Part shown: positions 13,266 through 21,233 of the stretch, one piece after another | Layout of the letters: every line of letters begins with the position of its first letter | How positions within the stretch are numbered: position 1 is the first letter of the stretch | NCBI GenBank assembly: GCA_036258315.1 | Contig: DATADX010000043.1 | Span: 1-23,267 of the forward strand | DNA length: 23,267 nt | From: DASSYK01 sp036258315 | GTDB taxonomy: Bacteria; Actinomycetota; Thermoleophilia; Solirubrobacterales; 70-9 | Reading direction: 5' to 3' | Translations under genes and position numbers: made by a program | The notes under the pieces: generated by a model | What the model saw: only the letters and a program-made list of their open reading frames with translations | Databases searched by the model: none | Told to the model about the DNA's origin: nothing

Positions 13266-14930
13266 ATGACACAGGTACTCCTCTACGACACCACCTTGCG
13301 CGACGGCATGCAGGGCCAGGGCATGTCCCTGTCCGCCCACGAGAAGATCCGGGTCGTCCGCAAGCTCGACGAGCTCGGCATCCACCTGATCGAGGCGGGG
13401 TTCCCGGGGTCGAACCCGAAGGAGCTCGAGCTCTTCGAGATGCTGGCCGAGGTCGAGCTCGAACAGGCCGACGTCTGCGCGTTCGGGATGACCCGGCGCC
13501 GCGACGTCCCCGCGGAGGAGGACGAGGCGCTCGCGATCCTCGCCCGGTGCTTCGCTCCGGTCGTGACGCTGGTCGGGAAGACCTGGAGGCTCCACCTCGA
13601 CAAGGTGACCAAGGTGACGCCCGACGAGAACCTGGCGATGATCGCCGACTCGATCGCGTTCCTGCGGGGCGCGGGCAAGCGCGTGGTCTACGACGCCGAG
13701 CACTTCTTCGACGGCTACCGCGAGGACCCGGGCTACGCGCTCGAGTGCGTGCGGGCGGCCGCGGACGCGGGCGCCGAGAACGTGACCCTGTGCGACACGA
13801 ACGGCTCCAGCCTACCGCCGCAGGTGACCGACGCAGCGCGCGCCGCGGTGGGAGAGATGACCCGCGGCCCCGGACGCGCGAGCCGCGCGGAGCGCGGCAA
13901 CCTGGGCGATATGCAGGCGGAGCCGCGGGTTGATGTTGGAATCCACGCCCACAACGACCTCGAGTGCGGCGTCGCCAACTCGCTCGCCGCCGTCGCCGAG
14001 GGCGCCTCGCTCGTTCAGGGGACGATGAACGGGATCGGCGAGCGGACCGGCAACGCCAACCTGACCTCGATCCTGCCGGCCCTCCAGCTCAAGCTCGGCC
14101 ATCGGGTCGTCAGCGACGAGCAGCTCGCCCGCCTGACCGGCGTCGCCCACTTCGTCGACGAGCTGCTCAACATCACCCCGCGTCCCGAGCAGCCCTACGT
14201 CGGCCGCAACGCCTTCGCCCACAAGGGCGGGATGCACGTCGCCGCGGTCAGCGCCGACGCCCGCACCTTCGAGCACCTGGATCCCGAGCTGGTCGGCAAC
14301 GAGCGCGAGATGATCGTCTCCGAGCTTTCGGGCCGGGGGACCGTCCGCGACCGCGCCGAGCGCGCCGGGGTGGAACTGGATGACGAGCAGGCTGCCCGGG
14401 CGCTGCGCACGCTGAAGGAGCGCGAGCATCGCGGCTACCAGTACGAAGCCGCCGACGCCTCCTTCGAGCTGCTGCTGCGGCGGGAGACGGACCGCTACGA
14501 GCACCTGTTCAAGCTCGAGAGCTTCAGGGTCACGACCGACAAGCGCGAGGACGGAAAGGTCCAGACCGAGGCGACGATCAAGGTCTGGGTCGAGGGCGAG
14601 CGCTACGTCAAGACGGCGGAGGGCAACGGCCCCGTCAACGCGCTCGACAAGGCGCTCCGCGAGGCGATCACCGACCGACACCCCCACCTGGCCGAGATCG
14701 AGCTGACCAACTACAAGGTCCGGATCCTGGACGAGCACCACGGTACGGGGGCGGTGACCCGGGTCCTGCTCGACTGCTCGGACGGCGAGCGCGAGTGGGG
14801 CTCGATCGGGGTCTCGGAGAACATCATCGAGGCGTCCTGGGAGGCGCTGGTGGACTCGCTCGAGTACGCCTTCCAACCCCGCGCCGAGCAGGAGAGCAGT
14901 GACCGAACCGATCCCGCTCGCACGACCTGA
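13266..14930 (+). CDS. cimA: Citramalate synthase
   Basis: Condenses acetyl-CoA with pyruvate to (R)-citramalate, the entry to threonine-independent isoleucine synthesis. The 554 residues resemble the CimA family more than LeuA: YDTTLRDGMQGQGMSLSAHEK (res. 8-28), CDTNGSSLPPQV, the metal site H227/H229 in HAHNDLECGVANSLAA, NGIGERTGNANL, NAFAHKGGMHV, EHRGYQYEAADASFELL, and a C-terminal allosteric domain of the LeuA type (TEATIKVWVEGERYVKTAEGNGPVNALDKALR). Distinction from homocitrate synthase rests on overall resemblance and context. Residues about 200-221 are an unusual insertion encoded around a palindrome, between the barrel helix AAVGEMT and the strand VDVGIHAHND. The end overlaps the next gene by 32 bases. 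Confidence 0.93.
   Translation: MTQVLLYDTTLRDGMQGQGMSLSAHEKIRVVRKLDELGIHLIEAGFPGSNPKELELFEMLAEVELEQADVCAFGMTRRRDVPAEEDEALAILARCFAPVVTLVGKTWRLHLDKVTKVTPDENLAMIADSIAFLRGAGKRVVYDAEHFFDGYREDPGYALECVRAAADAGAENVTLCDTNGSSLPPQVTDAARAAVGEMTRGPGRASRAERGNLGDMQAEPRVDVGIHAHNDLECGVANSLAAVAEGASLVQGTMNGIGERTGNANLTSILPALQLKLGHRVVSDEQLARLTGVAHFVDELLNITPRPEQPYVGRNAFAHKGGMHVAAVSADARTFEHLDPELVGNEREMIVSELSGRGTVRDRAERAGVELDDEQAARALRTLKEREHRGYQYEAADASFELLLRRETDRYEHLFKLESFRVTTDKREDGKVQTEATIKVWVEGERYVKTAEGNGPVNALDKALREAITDRHPHLAEIELTNYKVRILDEHHGTGAVTRVLLDCSDGEREWGSIGVSENIIEASWEALVDSLEYAFQPRAEQESSDRTDPARTT
13863..13929 (+). repeat. Palindrome-bearing in-frame insertion in cimA
   Basis: Codes for GPGRASRAERGNLGDMQAEP, absent at this position in the family as I know it. 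It contains a perfect 7-bp palindrome, GCCGCGC-GGA-GCGCGGC (13882-13898). Codons just after it (GAT, ATG, GTT, GAT, GTT, GGA) are less GC-biased than the surrounding gene. It may be a copy of a dispersed mobile repeat that tolerates insertion in genes. Confidence 0.5.
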
Positions 14931-16059
14931 GCTCGGCCCGCGCGAGGAGGAGCTGGTTCTCGAGGCGCTTCGCTCGGGACGGCTGTCGCTGGGCCCGCGG
15001 CTGACCGAGTTCGAGTACGAGTTCGCGAGCTGGCTCGGCAGCGATGACGCGATCGCGGTCTCCAGCGGAACCGCCGCACTCCACCTCGGGGTGCGGCGGC
15101 TCGGATGGGGGGCAGGGGACGAGGTGCTGACCTCGCCGCTCAGCTTCGTCGCGTCGTCGAACTGCCTGCTCTACGAGGGCGCGACGCCGGTCTTCTGCGA
15201 CATCGACCCGGTCACCCTCAACATCGACCCCACCGCCGCGCAGTCGGCGGCCGACAACCGCCGCATCGCCGGGATCCTCCCGGTGCACATCTTCGGCTAT
15301 CCGGCCGACCTGATCGCGCTCGAGTCGATCGCGGACGCGTATGAGGCCCCGATCCTCGAGGACGCGTGCCAGGCGCTGGGGGCGGTCGACTCAGAGGGCA
15401 GGCAGATCGGCGCGGCCGGGCACCTCGCGGCCTTCGCGTTCTACGCCAACAAGCAGCTGACCACCGGGGAGGGGGGGATGCTCGTGCCGACCACCGACGA
15501 GGGGATGGCGGAGGTGCTGCGGAGCGAGCGCAACCAGGGTCGCTCGCCGGACATGGCCGCGGTCGACCACGTCCGGATCGGGTTCAACTATCGGATGACC
15601 GACATCCAGGCGGCGCTCGGGCTCGCCCAGCTCGAGCGCATCGACGACCTGCTCGCCGACCGGGCGGAGGTTGCGATCGCGTACGGCGAGGTCCTCGCCG
15701 GGGTCGGCGGTGCCCCGGCCGGCCGCGGGGACCCCGACGGGCTGGTGCTGCCCTGCGAGGACACTGGCGACGAGCAGCGCAGCTGGTTCGTCTACGTCGT
15801 CCAGCTCCCGGAGGCCGCCGACCGCACGGCGGTGATCGAGTCGCTGGCGGCGAACGGGGTGGCCTCGAAGGCCTATCTGCCGTGCATCCATACGATGCCC
15901 CCGTACCGGGAGCGGTTCGGCTTCCAGGGCGGTGAGTTCCCGGTCGCCGAGCGGGTCGCCGCCCGCTCGCTGGCGCTGCCGTTCTTCCCGGCGATGCACG
16001 AGACGCAGGTCGAGCGGGTCTGCAGCGCCCTCGCCGGCGCCCTGCAAGCGGCTGCCTAG
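14899..16059 (+). CDS. DegT/DnrJ/EryC1/StrS-family PLP aminotransferase
   Basis: A 386-residue fold-type I aminotransferase of the sugar-aminotransferase group: IPLARPELGPREEELVLEAL, VSSGTAALHLGVRRLG, TSPLSFVASSNCLLYEGATPVFCDID, ILPVHIFGYPAD, LEDACQALGA, and the PLP lysine K185 in FYANKQLTTGEGGMLV. It continues with FNYRMTDIQAALGLAQLERID. Members usually aminate nucleotide-linked keto sugars, but no sugar nucleotide genes are near. GTG 14899 lies inside the cimA end (32-base overlap) with AGGAG four bases before it, so it is translated with cimA. Its substrate is open; an amino-acid-related role is suggested only by position. Confidence 0.88.
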   Translation: MTEPIPLARPELGPREEELVLEALRSGRLSLGPRLTEFEYEFASWLGSDDAIAVSSGTAALHLGVRRLGWGAGDEVLTSPLSFVASSNCLLYEGATPVFCDIDPVTLNIDPTAAQSAADNRRIAGILPVHIFGYPADLIALESIADAYEAPILEDACQALGAVDSEGRQIGAAGHLAAFAFYANKQLTTGEGGMLVPTTDEGMAEVLRSERNQGRSPDMAAVDHVRIGFNYRMTDIQAALGLAQLERIDDLLADRAEVAIAYGEVLAGVGGAPAGRGDPDGLVLPCEDTGDEQRSWFVYVVQLPEAADRTAVIESLAANGVASKAYLPCIHTMPPYRERFGFQGGEFPVAERVAARSLALPFFPAMHETQVERVCSALAGALQAAA

Positions 16060-16062
16060 ACT
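16057..16062 (+). promoter_or_regulatory. -10-like hexamer before argH
   Basis: TAGACT, overlapping the stop of the preceding aminotransferase gene, six bases before the argH ATG. This suggests a leaderless argH transcript. No -35 was recognised. Confidence 0.4.
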
Positions 16063-16068
16063 GCGGCC

Positions 16069-17439
16069 ATGTCCCGCTTCGGCGAAGACCAGGACCCGCT
16101 GTTCAAGCGGCTCAACTCCTCGATCTCGTTCGACCGCCGCCTGGCCCCGTTCGACGTCGAGCAGTCCCGCGCTCACGCGCGGGCGCTGCGGCGCCTCGAG
16201 GTGCTGGACGAGGGCGAGCTCGCGGAGATCCTCGCCGGCCTCGACGCGATCGAGGCGGAGCTCGCCGAGGGCCGCTTCCCGTTCGGCGAGGACGACGAGG
16301 ACATCCACATGGCGATCGAGCGCCGCCTGATCGAGCTGGCCGGCCCGGTCGGCGGGAAGCTCCACACCGCGCGCTCGCGAAACGACCAGGTCGCGACGGA
16401 CCTCGCGCTGCTGGTCCGCTCCCACGCCGCGCGGGAGATCGCGCTGCTCGAGGCGCTGATGGAGACCCTCGTCGAGCTCGCCGAAGGGCACCGCGACTGG
16501 GCGGCCCCCGCGTACACCCACCTGCAGCGCGCGCAGCCCGTCTACCTCGGCCACCACCTGCTCGCCTACTTCTGGATGTTCTTCCGCGACGCGCGCCGCT
16601 TCTTCCTCGTCGCCGAGTCGACGAGCGACATGCCGGCGGGATCCGGGGCGCTCGCCGGCCTCAACTGGGATCTCGATCGGGAGGGCATGGCGGCCGAGCT
16701 CGGGTTCGCGCGGCCGCACCCGAACTCGCTGGACGCCGTCTCCAACCGGGACTTCGCGCTCGACTACCTGTACGCCGCCTCGGTCTGCGCGATGCACCTC
16801 TCGCGCCTCGGCTCGGAGATCGTCCTCTGGTCCAGCAGTGAGTTCGGCTTCTGCGCGCCCTCCGACGCGTTCGCCTCGGGCTCGAGCATCATGCCGCAGA
16901 AGAAGAATCCCGACGCGGCCGAGCTCCTGCGCGGCAAGGCGCCCCGGGTGGCGGCGTCGCTCGCGAGCCTGCTCGGCACGATGCACGCCCTGCCGCTCGC
17001 CTACAGCAAGGACCTCCAGGAGGACAAGGAGCCGCTGTTCGATGCGATCGACAACCTCGAGCTCTGCCTCGAGGCGGCGACGCCGATGCTCGCCGGCCTG
17101 CACTTCGACCGCGACCGGCTCGCCGAGGCCTCGAGCGACGAGATGCTGGCCGCGACGGACCTCGCCGACGCTCTGGTGGGGGAGGGGGTTCCCTTCCGCG
17201 ATGCCCACGGCGTCGTCGCCGGGCTGGTTCGGACCGCGGTTCAGTCGGGCAAGCGCCTCTCCGAGCTCAGCGACGCCGAGATGAACGGTGTGCCGGCGCA
17301 GGCCCGGGAGCCACTGCGCGAGGCGCTCCGGGAGGGCGGCACGCTCGAGGCGAAGGTCTCGGCCGGTGGCACGTCGACCGCGCGCCTCGATGAGCAGCTC
17401 GAACAGGCCCGCGCCGGACTCGGCGACCTGCGCCGGTGA
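16069..17439 (+). CDS. argH: Argininosuccinate lyase
   Basis: Cleaves argininosuccinate to arginine and fumarate, the last step of arginine synthesis. The 456 residues match the family: FGEDQDPLFKRLNSSISFDRRLAPFD, EDIHMAIERRLIE, GGKLHTARSRNDQVATD, YTHLQRAQPVYLGHHLLAY, and the fumarase/aspartase signature GSSIMPQKKNP (res. 271-281) with the catalytic Ser in the GSS. The C-terminal domain includes ALPLAYSKDLQEDKEPLFDA. No other arg genes are in the window, so argH here is apart from any arg cluster. The stop overlaps the next gene's GTG. Confidence 0.96.
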   Translation: MSRFGEDQDPLFKRLNSSISFDRRLAPFDVEQSRAHARALRRLEVLDEGELAEILAGLDAIEAELAEGRFPFGEDDEDIHMAIERRLIELAGPVGGKLHTARSRNDQVATDLALLVRSHAAREIALLEALMETLVELAEGHRDWAAPAYTHLQRAQPVYLGHHLLAYFWMFFRDARRFFLVAESTSDMPAGSGALAGLNWDLDREGMAAELGFARPHPNSLDAVSNRDFALDYLYAASVCAMHLSRLGSEIVLWSSSEFGFCAPSDAFASGSSIMPQKKNPDAAELLRGKAPRVAASLASLLGTMHALPLAYSKDLQEDKEPLFDAIDNLELCLEAATPMLAGLHFDRDRLAEASSDEMLAATDLADALVGEGVPFRDAHGVVAGLVRTAVQSGKRLSELSDAEMNGVPAQAREPLREALREGGTLEAKVSAGGTSTARLDEQLEQARAGLGDLRR

Positions 17440-18053
17440 GCTCGCTCGAGGCGAAGACGGCCTCGACCGCCGAGCCGCTCGGCGACGGGTTCTTCGATCG
17501 CTCGGTGCACGAGGTGGCGCCCGAGCTGATCGGCTGCACCCTCGAGGTCGAGGGCTGCGCCGGGGTGATCGTCGAGACGGAGGCCTACGACCGTACCGAC
17601 CCGGCCTGCCACGCGTTCGTCGGGAGGACGGCGCGGAACGAGGTCCTGTTCGGCCCTCCGGGCCGAGCCTACGTCTACCTCTCCTACGGGATCCACAGCC
17701 TGCTCAATGCGGTCGCAGAGCCGGAGGGCAGCGCCGCGGCGGTGCTGATCCGTGCGCTCGAGCCCAGCGCCGGCATCGGCCTGATGCGCGAACGCCGCGG
17801 CCGCGATGGGCTTCGCGAGCTCTGCTCGGGCCCGGGCAAGCTCACCGAGGCGCTCGGGGTCGGCCTCGGGATGAACGGCGCTCGGCTGGACCGCCCGCCC
17901 CTGCGGGTGCTCGCGCCGGCGCCCGGCTGGGAGGGGGTGGAGGTGGTGGCCGGCCCGAGGATCGGGATCACCAGGGCCGTCGACCACCCGTGGCGCCACT
18001 GCGCGGCCGGAAACCCGTTCGTCTCCCGGCCGTGGCCGCTCACAGCCAGGTAG
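17436..18053 (+). CDS. 3-methyladenine DNA glycosylase (AAG/MPG family)
   Basis: A 205-residue base-excision repair enzyme that removes alkylated purines. Visible family features are FFDRSVHEVAPELIGCTLE, the catalytic VIVETEAYDRTDPACHAFVGRT (Glu acts as the general base), GPPGRAYVYLSYGIHSLLNAV, AAAVLIRALEP, SGPGKLTEALGV (the LCSGPGKL block), GPRIGITRAVDHPWRH and FVSRPWP at the end. Length and order fit the bacterial AAG proteins (about 200 residues). The GTG start lies in the argH stop (GTGA), so it is translationally coupled to argH, an odd pairing of repair with amino-acid synthesis. It is probably the last gene of the transcript. Confidence 0.93.
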   Translation: MSSLEAKTASTAEPLGDGFFDRSVHEVAPELIGCTLEVEGCAGVIVETEAYDRTDPACHAFVGRTARNEVLFGPPGRAYVYLSYGIHSLLNAVAEPEGSAAAVLIRALEPSAGIGLMRERRGRDGLRELCSGPGKLTEALGVGLGMNGARLDRPPLRVLAPAPGWEGVEVVAGPRIGITRAVDHPWRHCAAGNPFVSRPWPLTAR

Positions 18054-18069
18054 GGCCGCTTCGCCATCA

Positions 18070-18091
18070 GGCGGGTCCACGAGCGCCCGCC
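18070..18091. terminator. Weak hairpin between convergent genes
   Basis: GGCGGG (18070-18075) and CCCGCC (18086-18091) with a 10-base loop, between the convergent glycosylase and penicillin-binding protein genes. No T-tract on either strand, so termination is a guess from position. Confidence 0.25.
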
Positions 18092-18147
18092 CACTGACAG
18101 TCGCGGCAGCAAGCCGCCGTCTCCAAGCGAGGTGCGGGCCGTGGTCC

Positions 18148-21093
18148 CTACAGTCCGACTCCGCCCGTGCCGCTGGTGCCGCCGCCGCCACCGCCGCCGG
18201 AGGGAGCGGGAGCCGGGGCCGACTGGCCTGAGCCGCCGCCACCGCCACCGCCACCGCCGCCGCCCGAGGAGCCGGAGCCGGAGCTCGGCGGCACGTAGTC
18301 GTCGCCGCTCGAGCTGTCGCTGCTGCTGGAGCTGTCGCCGTCCTCCTCGTCCTCCGCGTCCTTCGCGGCCTCGGCCTCCTGCTCGAAGATCTCCTCGCAG
18401 GCGGCCATGATCCGGCCCCAGATCAGCGCGGGATAGGTGCCGCCGTCGACCGGGCCGCCGCTGTACTCGGTCTCCATCGGCGTGTTCGTCTGTGCGTGCC
18501 CGACCCAGACGCAGGCCGTGAAGTTCGTCGAACCCCCGCAGAACCAGGCGTCGCCGTTGTTCTCGGTCGTCCCGGTCTTGCCCCACTCCTCGTCGTCTCC
18601 GAACTGCGCGTTCTCGCCCGTCCCGGAGAGCACGTTGAGGTGGAGGATGCTCTTCACCGAGTCCGCGACGCTCTCGGGGATCGCCCGCATCTCCTTCGGC
18701 TTGTAGTCCTTGCCCTCGAGGACGGTCCCGTCCGGCTGCACGATCTTCGTCATCGCGGTCGGCCCGAGGTCATCGAGCTCCTCGTTCGGGCCGAAGCTCG
18801 AATCGAGCGGCCCTCCGATCCGGATCCCGCCGCGCGCGATCGTGCTGAAGGCATACGTCATCTCGAGCGGCGTCACGCCGGGGTCGATACCGCCGAGGAT
18901 CATCGCCGGGTTGGTCGAGAAGTTTGTCTGGATGCCCATCTCGTGGGCGGTCTGGGCGACCTTCTGGGGTCCCTTGCGGCCGAGGCCCTGGGGACCGAAG
19001 CCGAGCTCGGCGAAGATCGAGTTGTCGGAGTGGATCGTCGCCGAGGTCAGGTCCGAGGTCCCGTAGTAGACGTCGTCGTAGTTGTTCACCTCGAACACCT
19101 CCCTGCCGCCCGAGTTCGGGACAGTGAAGGTGCGCTTCCCGGACGTGAAGGTGCTGCCCGGGCCGAAGCCGTTCTCGAAGGCGGTGATCAGCGTGAACGG
19201 CTTGAACGCGGAGCCGGGCTGGCGGTGGCCGTTCGTCGCCAGGTTGAACGGGGTCTTCTGGAAGTCGTTGCCGCCGACCATCGCCTTGATGCCGCCGGTC
19301 CGGTTGTCGATCACGACCACCGACGCGGTCGGCGCGATCCCGGCGAGGGTGTCGTAGGCGACGCTCTCGGCGGCCTCCTGGATGTCGAGGTCGAGCGTGG
19401 TGTGGACCTCGAGGCCGCCGCCGAAGGCACGGCCGGCGCCGTACTTGTCGACGAGCTGCTGGCGCAGCCACTCCGTGAAGTACGGCGACAGTGACTCGGG
19501 AGCCGGGCGCTCGATGTCGGACGGAGCCGGGAGCCCCTCCTGGACGGCGGTCCGGTACTGCTCGTCCTGCAGGTAGCCCTGCTCGTTCATCTTCTGGAGC
19601 ACGAGGTTGCGGCGCGCCAGGGCACCCTCCGGGTTGGCCCGCGGGGACGCGGCGGAGGGGGAGCTGATGATTCCGGCCAGCATCGCCGCCTCCTCCGGAT
19701 AGAGGACCGACGCGCACGGGTCGGCGCCCTCGGCCAGGCACTCGGGGTGGTTCCACCCGAAGTAGGTGCGGGCGGCGGCCTCGATCCCGTACGCGCCCTC
19801 GCCGAAGTAGATCGTGTTCAGGTACTGGGTGAGGATCTTGTCCTTGTCCCACTGGCGCTCGAGGTGGTACGCGTAGGCGGCCTCGCGGAGCTTCTGGAAG
19901 TAGGTTCGGGTGCCCTGCGCGTCGAGCGCGTTCTTGATGAACTGCTGGGTGATCGTCGAGGCGCCCTGCGTGGAGCCGCCGGGCATCAGGTCGTTGATGA
20001 AGGCGCGCCCGATCCCGATGTAGTCCACTCCCGAGTGGTCGTAGAAGCGCTCGTCCTCGATTGCGACGGTCGCCTGCTTGATGTAGGGCGAGATGTCCTC
20101 GGACTCGACCAGGATCCGCCCGCTGTTGGAGAGCAGCGTCCCCATCTCCCGGCCCTGCGAGTCGTAGACCTTGCTGTTCTCCGCCTGCGCGTACTGCTCC
20201 TTGCTCTCGAGCTGCGGAAGGTCGCCCGCGACCGCCATCATCATCCCGAACACCATCGAGACGAGCGCGAGGGCGCCGAGGCCGATGACGATGATCGCGA
20301 GGCGGAGCTTCTTGACGCGGCCGGGCTTGGGCCTGCGAGGTCGCCGTGAGGAGAGGCGGCGGGGCAGCCGCGGCCCCGGCGGCCCCCCGTTCCCATCGCC
20401 TTCGCCGCTTCGGCCGCTTCCGCCGGGCGCGGGCCGGGGAACCCGGGCCGGGATCCGCTCCTTCAGCTCGCCCAGCCTGGCGCCGGTTCCCCGAAGCCGC
20501 TCGCGCCCGTCGTCGAGCAGCCCGCGGAGGCCGTAGCGAACCGCCGCGCCGCGCTTGGCGACCGCGCTCTTCTGCGGTTGGCGCTCCAGCAGCGCCTCGA
20601 AGTCGGTCTCGTCGTCGTCCGAGCGGCGCGACGGAGCCGAGGCGCTTCGCCCGGTCGCCCGGCGGCGCGCGTTGCGCGCGAGCTCGCGTCCCTCCCCGGG
20701 CCGGCGAGGCCCGGCCGGGCCGTCGTCGGGCCGCGCGATCGACTCGAGGCCGGCGTCGCCGGGCCGCTCGTCGGCGAAGCTCAGCCAGTCCTCGTCGTCG
20801 GCCCGCCCGGGCCCCGCCGGGGTGGAGCTGCGCGACGGGCGGAAGCGGCGGCCGGTTTGCGGCTCGTCTCCGAAGGCACCCCGCTGAACCGGGTCACCCG
20901 GCTGATCCCGGTCACCCGGCTGATCCCGGTAGGCGAGGGGCGGCCGCTCCTCCGGCTTGCGCTTCCGGGCGCGCCCGTTGCCGGACTCGCCATTGCGGGA
21001 GGCGCCGTTCTCTGGCTTGGCCTTCTGCTCGCCGTGGCGAGCAGCTTGATCCGGGTTCAGGTCGAAATCGAAATCGAAGTCTGTATCTGTCAT
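18148..21093 (-). CDS. Class A penicillin-binding protein (glycosyltransferase 51 plus transpeptidase)
   Basis: A 981-residue bifunctional peptidoglycan synthase. Residues 1-262 are a long, charged, low-complexity cytoplasmic region (opening MTDTDFDFDFDLNPDQ). One membrane anchor follows (about 263-288, LRLAIIVIGLGALALVSM). The GT51 domain has the catalytic Glu346 in VAIEDERFYDHSGVD, then QGASTITQQ, LNTIYFGEGAYGIEAAA and EEAAMLAGI. The transpeptidase has Ser628 in PGSAFKPF (SxxK), SDN in IHSDNSIFAELG, and KTG at 839-841. The last 100 or so residues are Ser/Asp- then Gly-rich (poly-Gly runs), a common tail in actinobacterial PBPs. It is the PBP1A/PonA type. It is divergent from tyrS across 140 bases. 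Confidence 0.95.
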   Translation of the reverse strand: MTDTDFDFDFDLNPDQAARHGEQKAKPENGASRNGESGNGRARKRKPEERPPLAYRDQPGDRDQPGDPVQRGAFGDEPQTGRRFRPSRSSTPAGPGRADDEDWLSFADERPGDAGLESIARPDDGPAGPRRPGEGRELARNARRRATGRSASAPSRRSDDDETDFEALLERQPQKSAVAKRGAAVRYGLRGLLDDGRERLRGTGARLGELKERIPARVPRPAPGGSGRSGEGDGNGGPPGPRLPRRLSSRRPRRPKPGRVKKLRLAIIVIGLGALALVSMVFGMMMAVAGDLPQLESKEQYAQAENSKVYDSQGREMGTLLSNSGRILVESEDISPYIKQATVAIEDERFYDHSGVDYIGIGRAFINDLMPGGSTQGASTITQQFIKNALDAQGTRTYFQKLREAAYAYHLERQWDKDKILTQYLNTIYFGEGAYGIEAAARTYFGWNHPECLAEGADPCASVLYPEEAAMLAGIISSPSAASPRANPEGALARRNLVLQKMNEQGYLQDEQYRTAVQEGLPAPSDIERPAPESLSPYFTEWLRQQLVDKYGAGRAFGGGLEVHTTLDLDIQEAAESVAYDTLAGIAPTASVVVIDNRTGGIKAMVGGNDFQKTPFNLATNGHRQPGSAFKPFTLITAFENGFGPGSTFTSGKRTFTVPNSGGREVFEVNNYDDVYYGTSDLTSATIHSDNSIFAELGFGPQGLGRKGPQKVAQTAHEMGIQTNFSTNPAMILGGIDPGVTPLEMTYAFSTIARGGIRIGGPLDSSFGPNEELDDLGPTAMTKIVQPDGTVLEGKDYKPKEMRAIPESVADSVKSILHLNVLSGTGENAQFGDDEEWGKTGTTENNGDAWFCGGSTNFTACVWVGHAQTNTPMETEYSGGPVDGGTYPALIWGRIMAACEEIFEQEAEAAKDAEDEEDGDSSSSSDSSSGDDYVPPSSGSGSSGGGGGGGGGGGSGQSAPAPAPSGGGGGGGTSGTGGVGL
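20892..20927 (+). repeat. 18-bp tandem repeat in the PBP N-terminal region
   Basis: Two perfect copies of GGTCACCCGGCTGATCCC, in frame, encoding repeated GDRDQP-type residues in the disordered cytoplasmic region. A likely slippage product and possible length polymorphism. Confidence 0.8.
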
Positions 21094-21220
21094 CTCGGCT
21101 CGGCTTCGGGGCAGTCCAGCCGGAGTTCCCAGGTGGTGATGGTGAAGGTGGGAGCGCCTGAGCGACCAGTTTGGAGGTGCGCGCGGACAGCCGCGACCGG
21201 CCAGGCGGAAGGCCGCAGTC

Positions 21221-21226
21221 TAGCAT
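21221..21226 (+). promoter_or_regulatory. -10-like hexamer before tyrS
   Basis: TAGCAT, seven bases before GTG 21234. It supports that start over the open frame further upstream and predicts a leaderless tyrS mRNA. No T-box leader is visible. Confidence 0.45.
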
Positions 21227-21233
21227 TGGCCCC

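Noticed and set aside
15391..17208. 605-residue minus-strand open frame opposite the aminotransferase and argH genes
   Set aside because: Both plus-strand genes have full family motifs in this span; the minus frame has none.
18180..18270. CCGCCACCG-type repeats as a CRISPR or regulatory repeat
   Set aside because: They are the reverse strand of poly-Gly/Ser codons in the PBP tail and have no spacer structure.
21094..21233. T-box riboswitch before tyrS
   Set aside because: The space is only 140 bases, shared with a divergent gene, no T-box consensus is seen, and a -10-like hexamer lies seven bases from the start codon.
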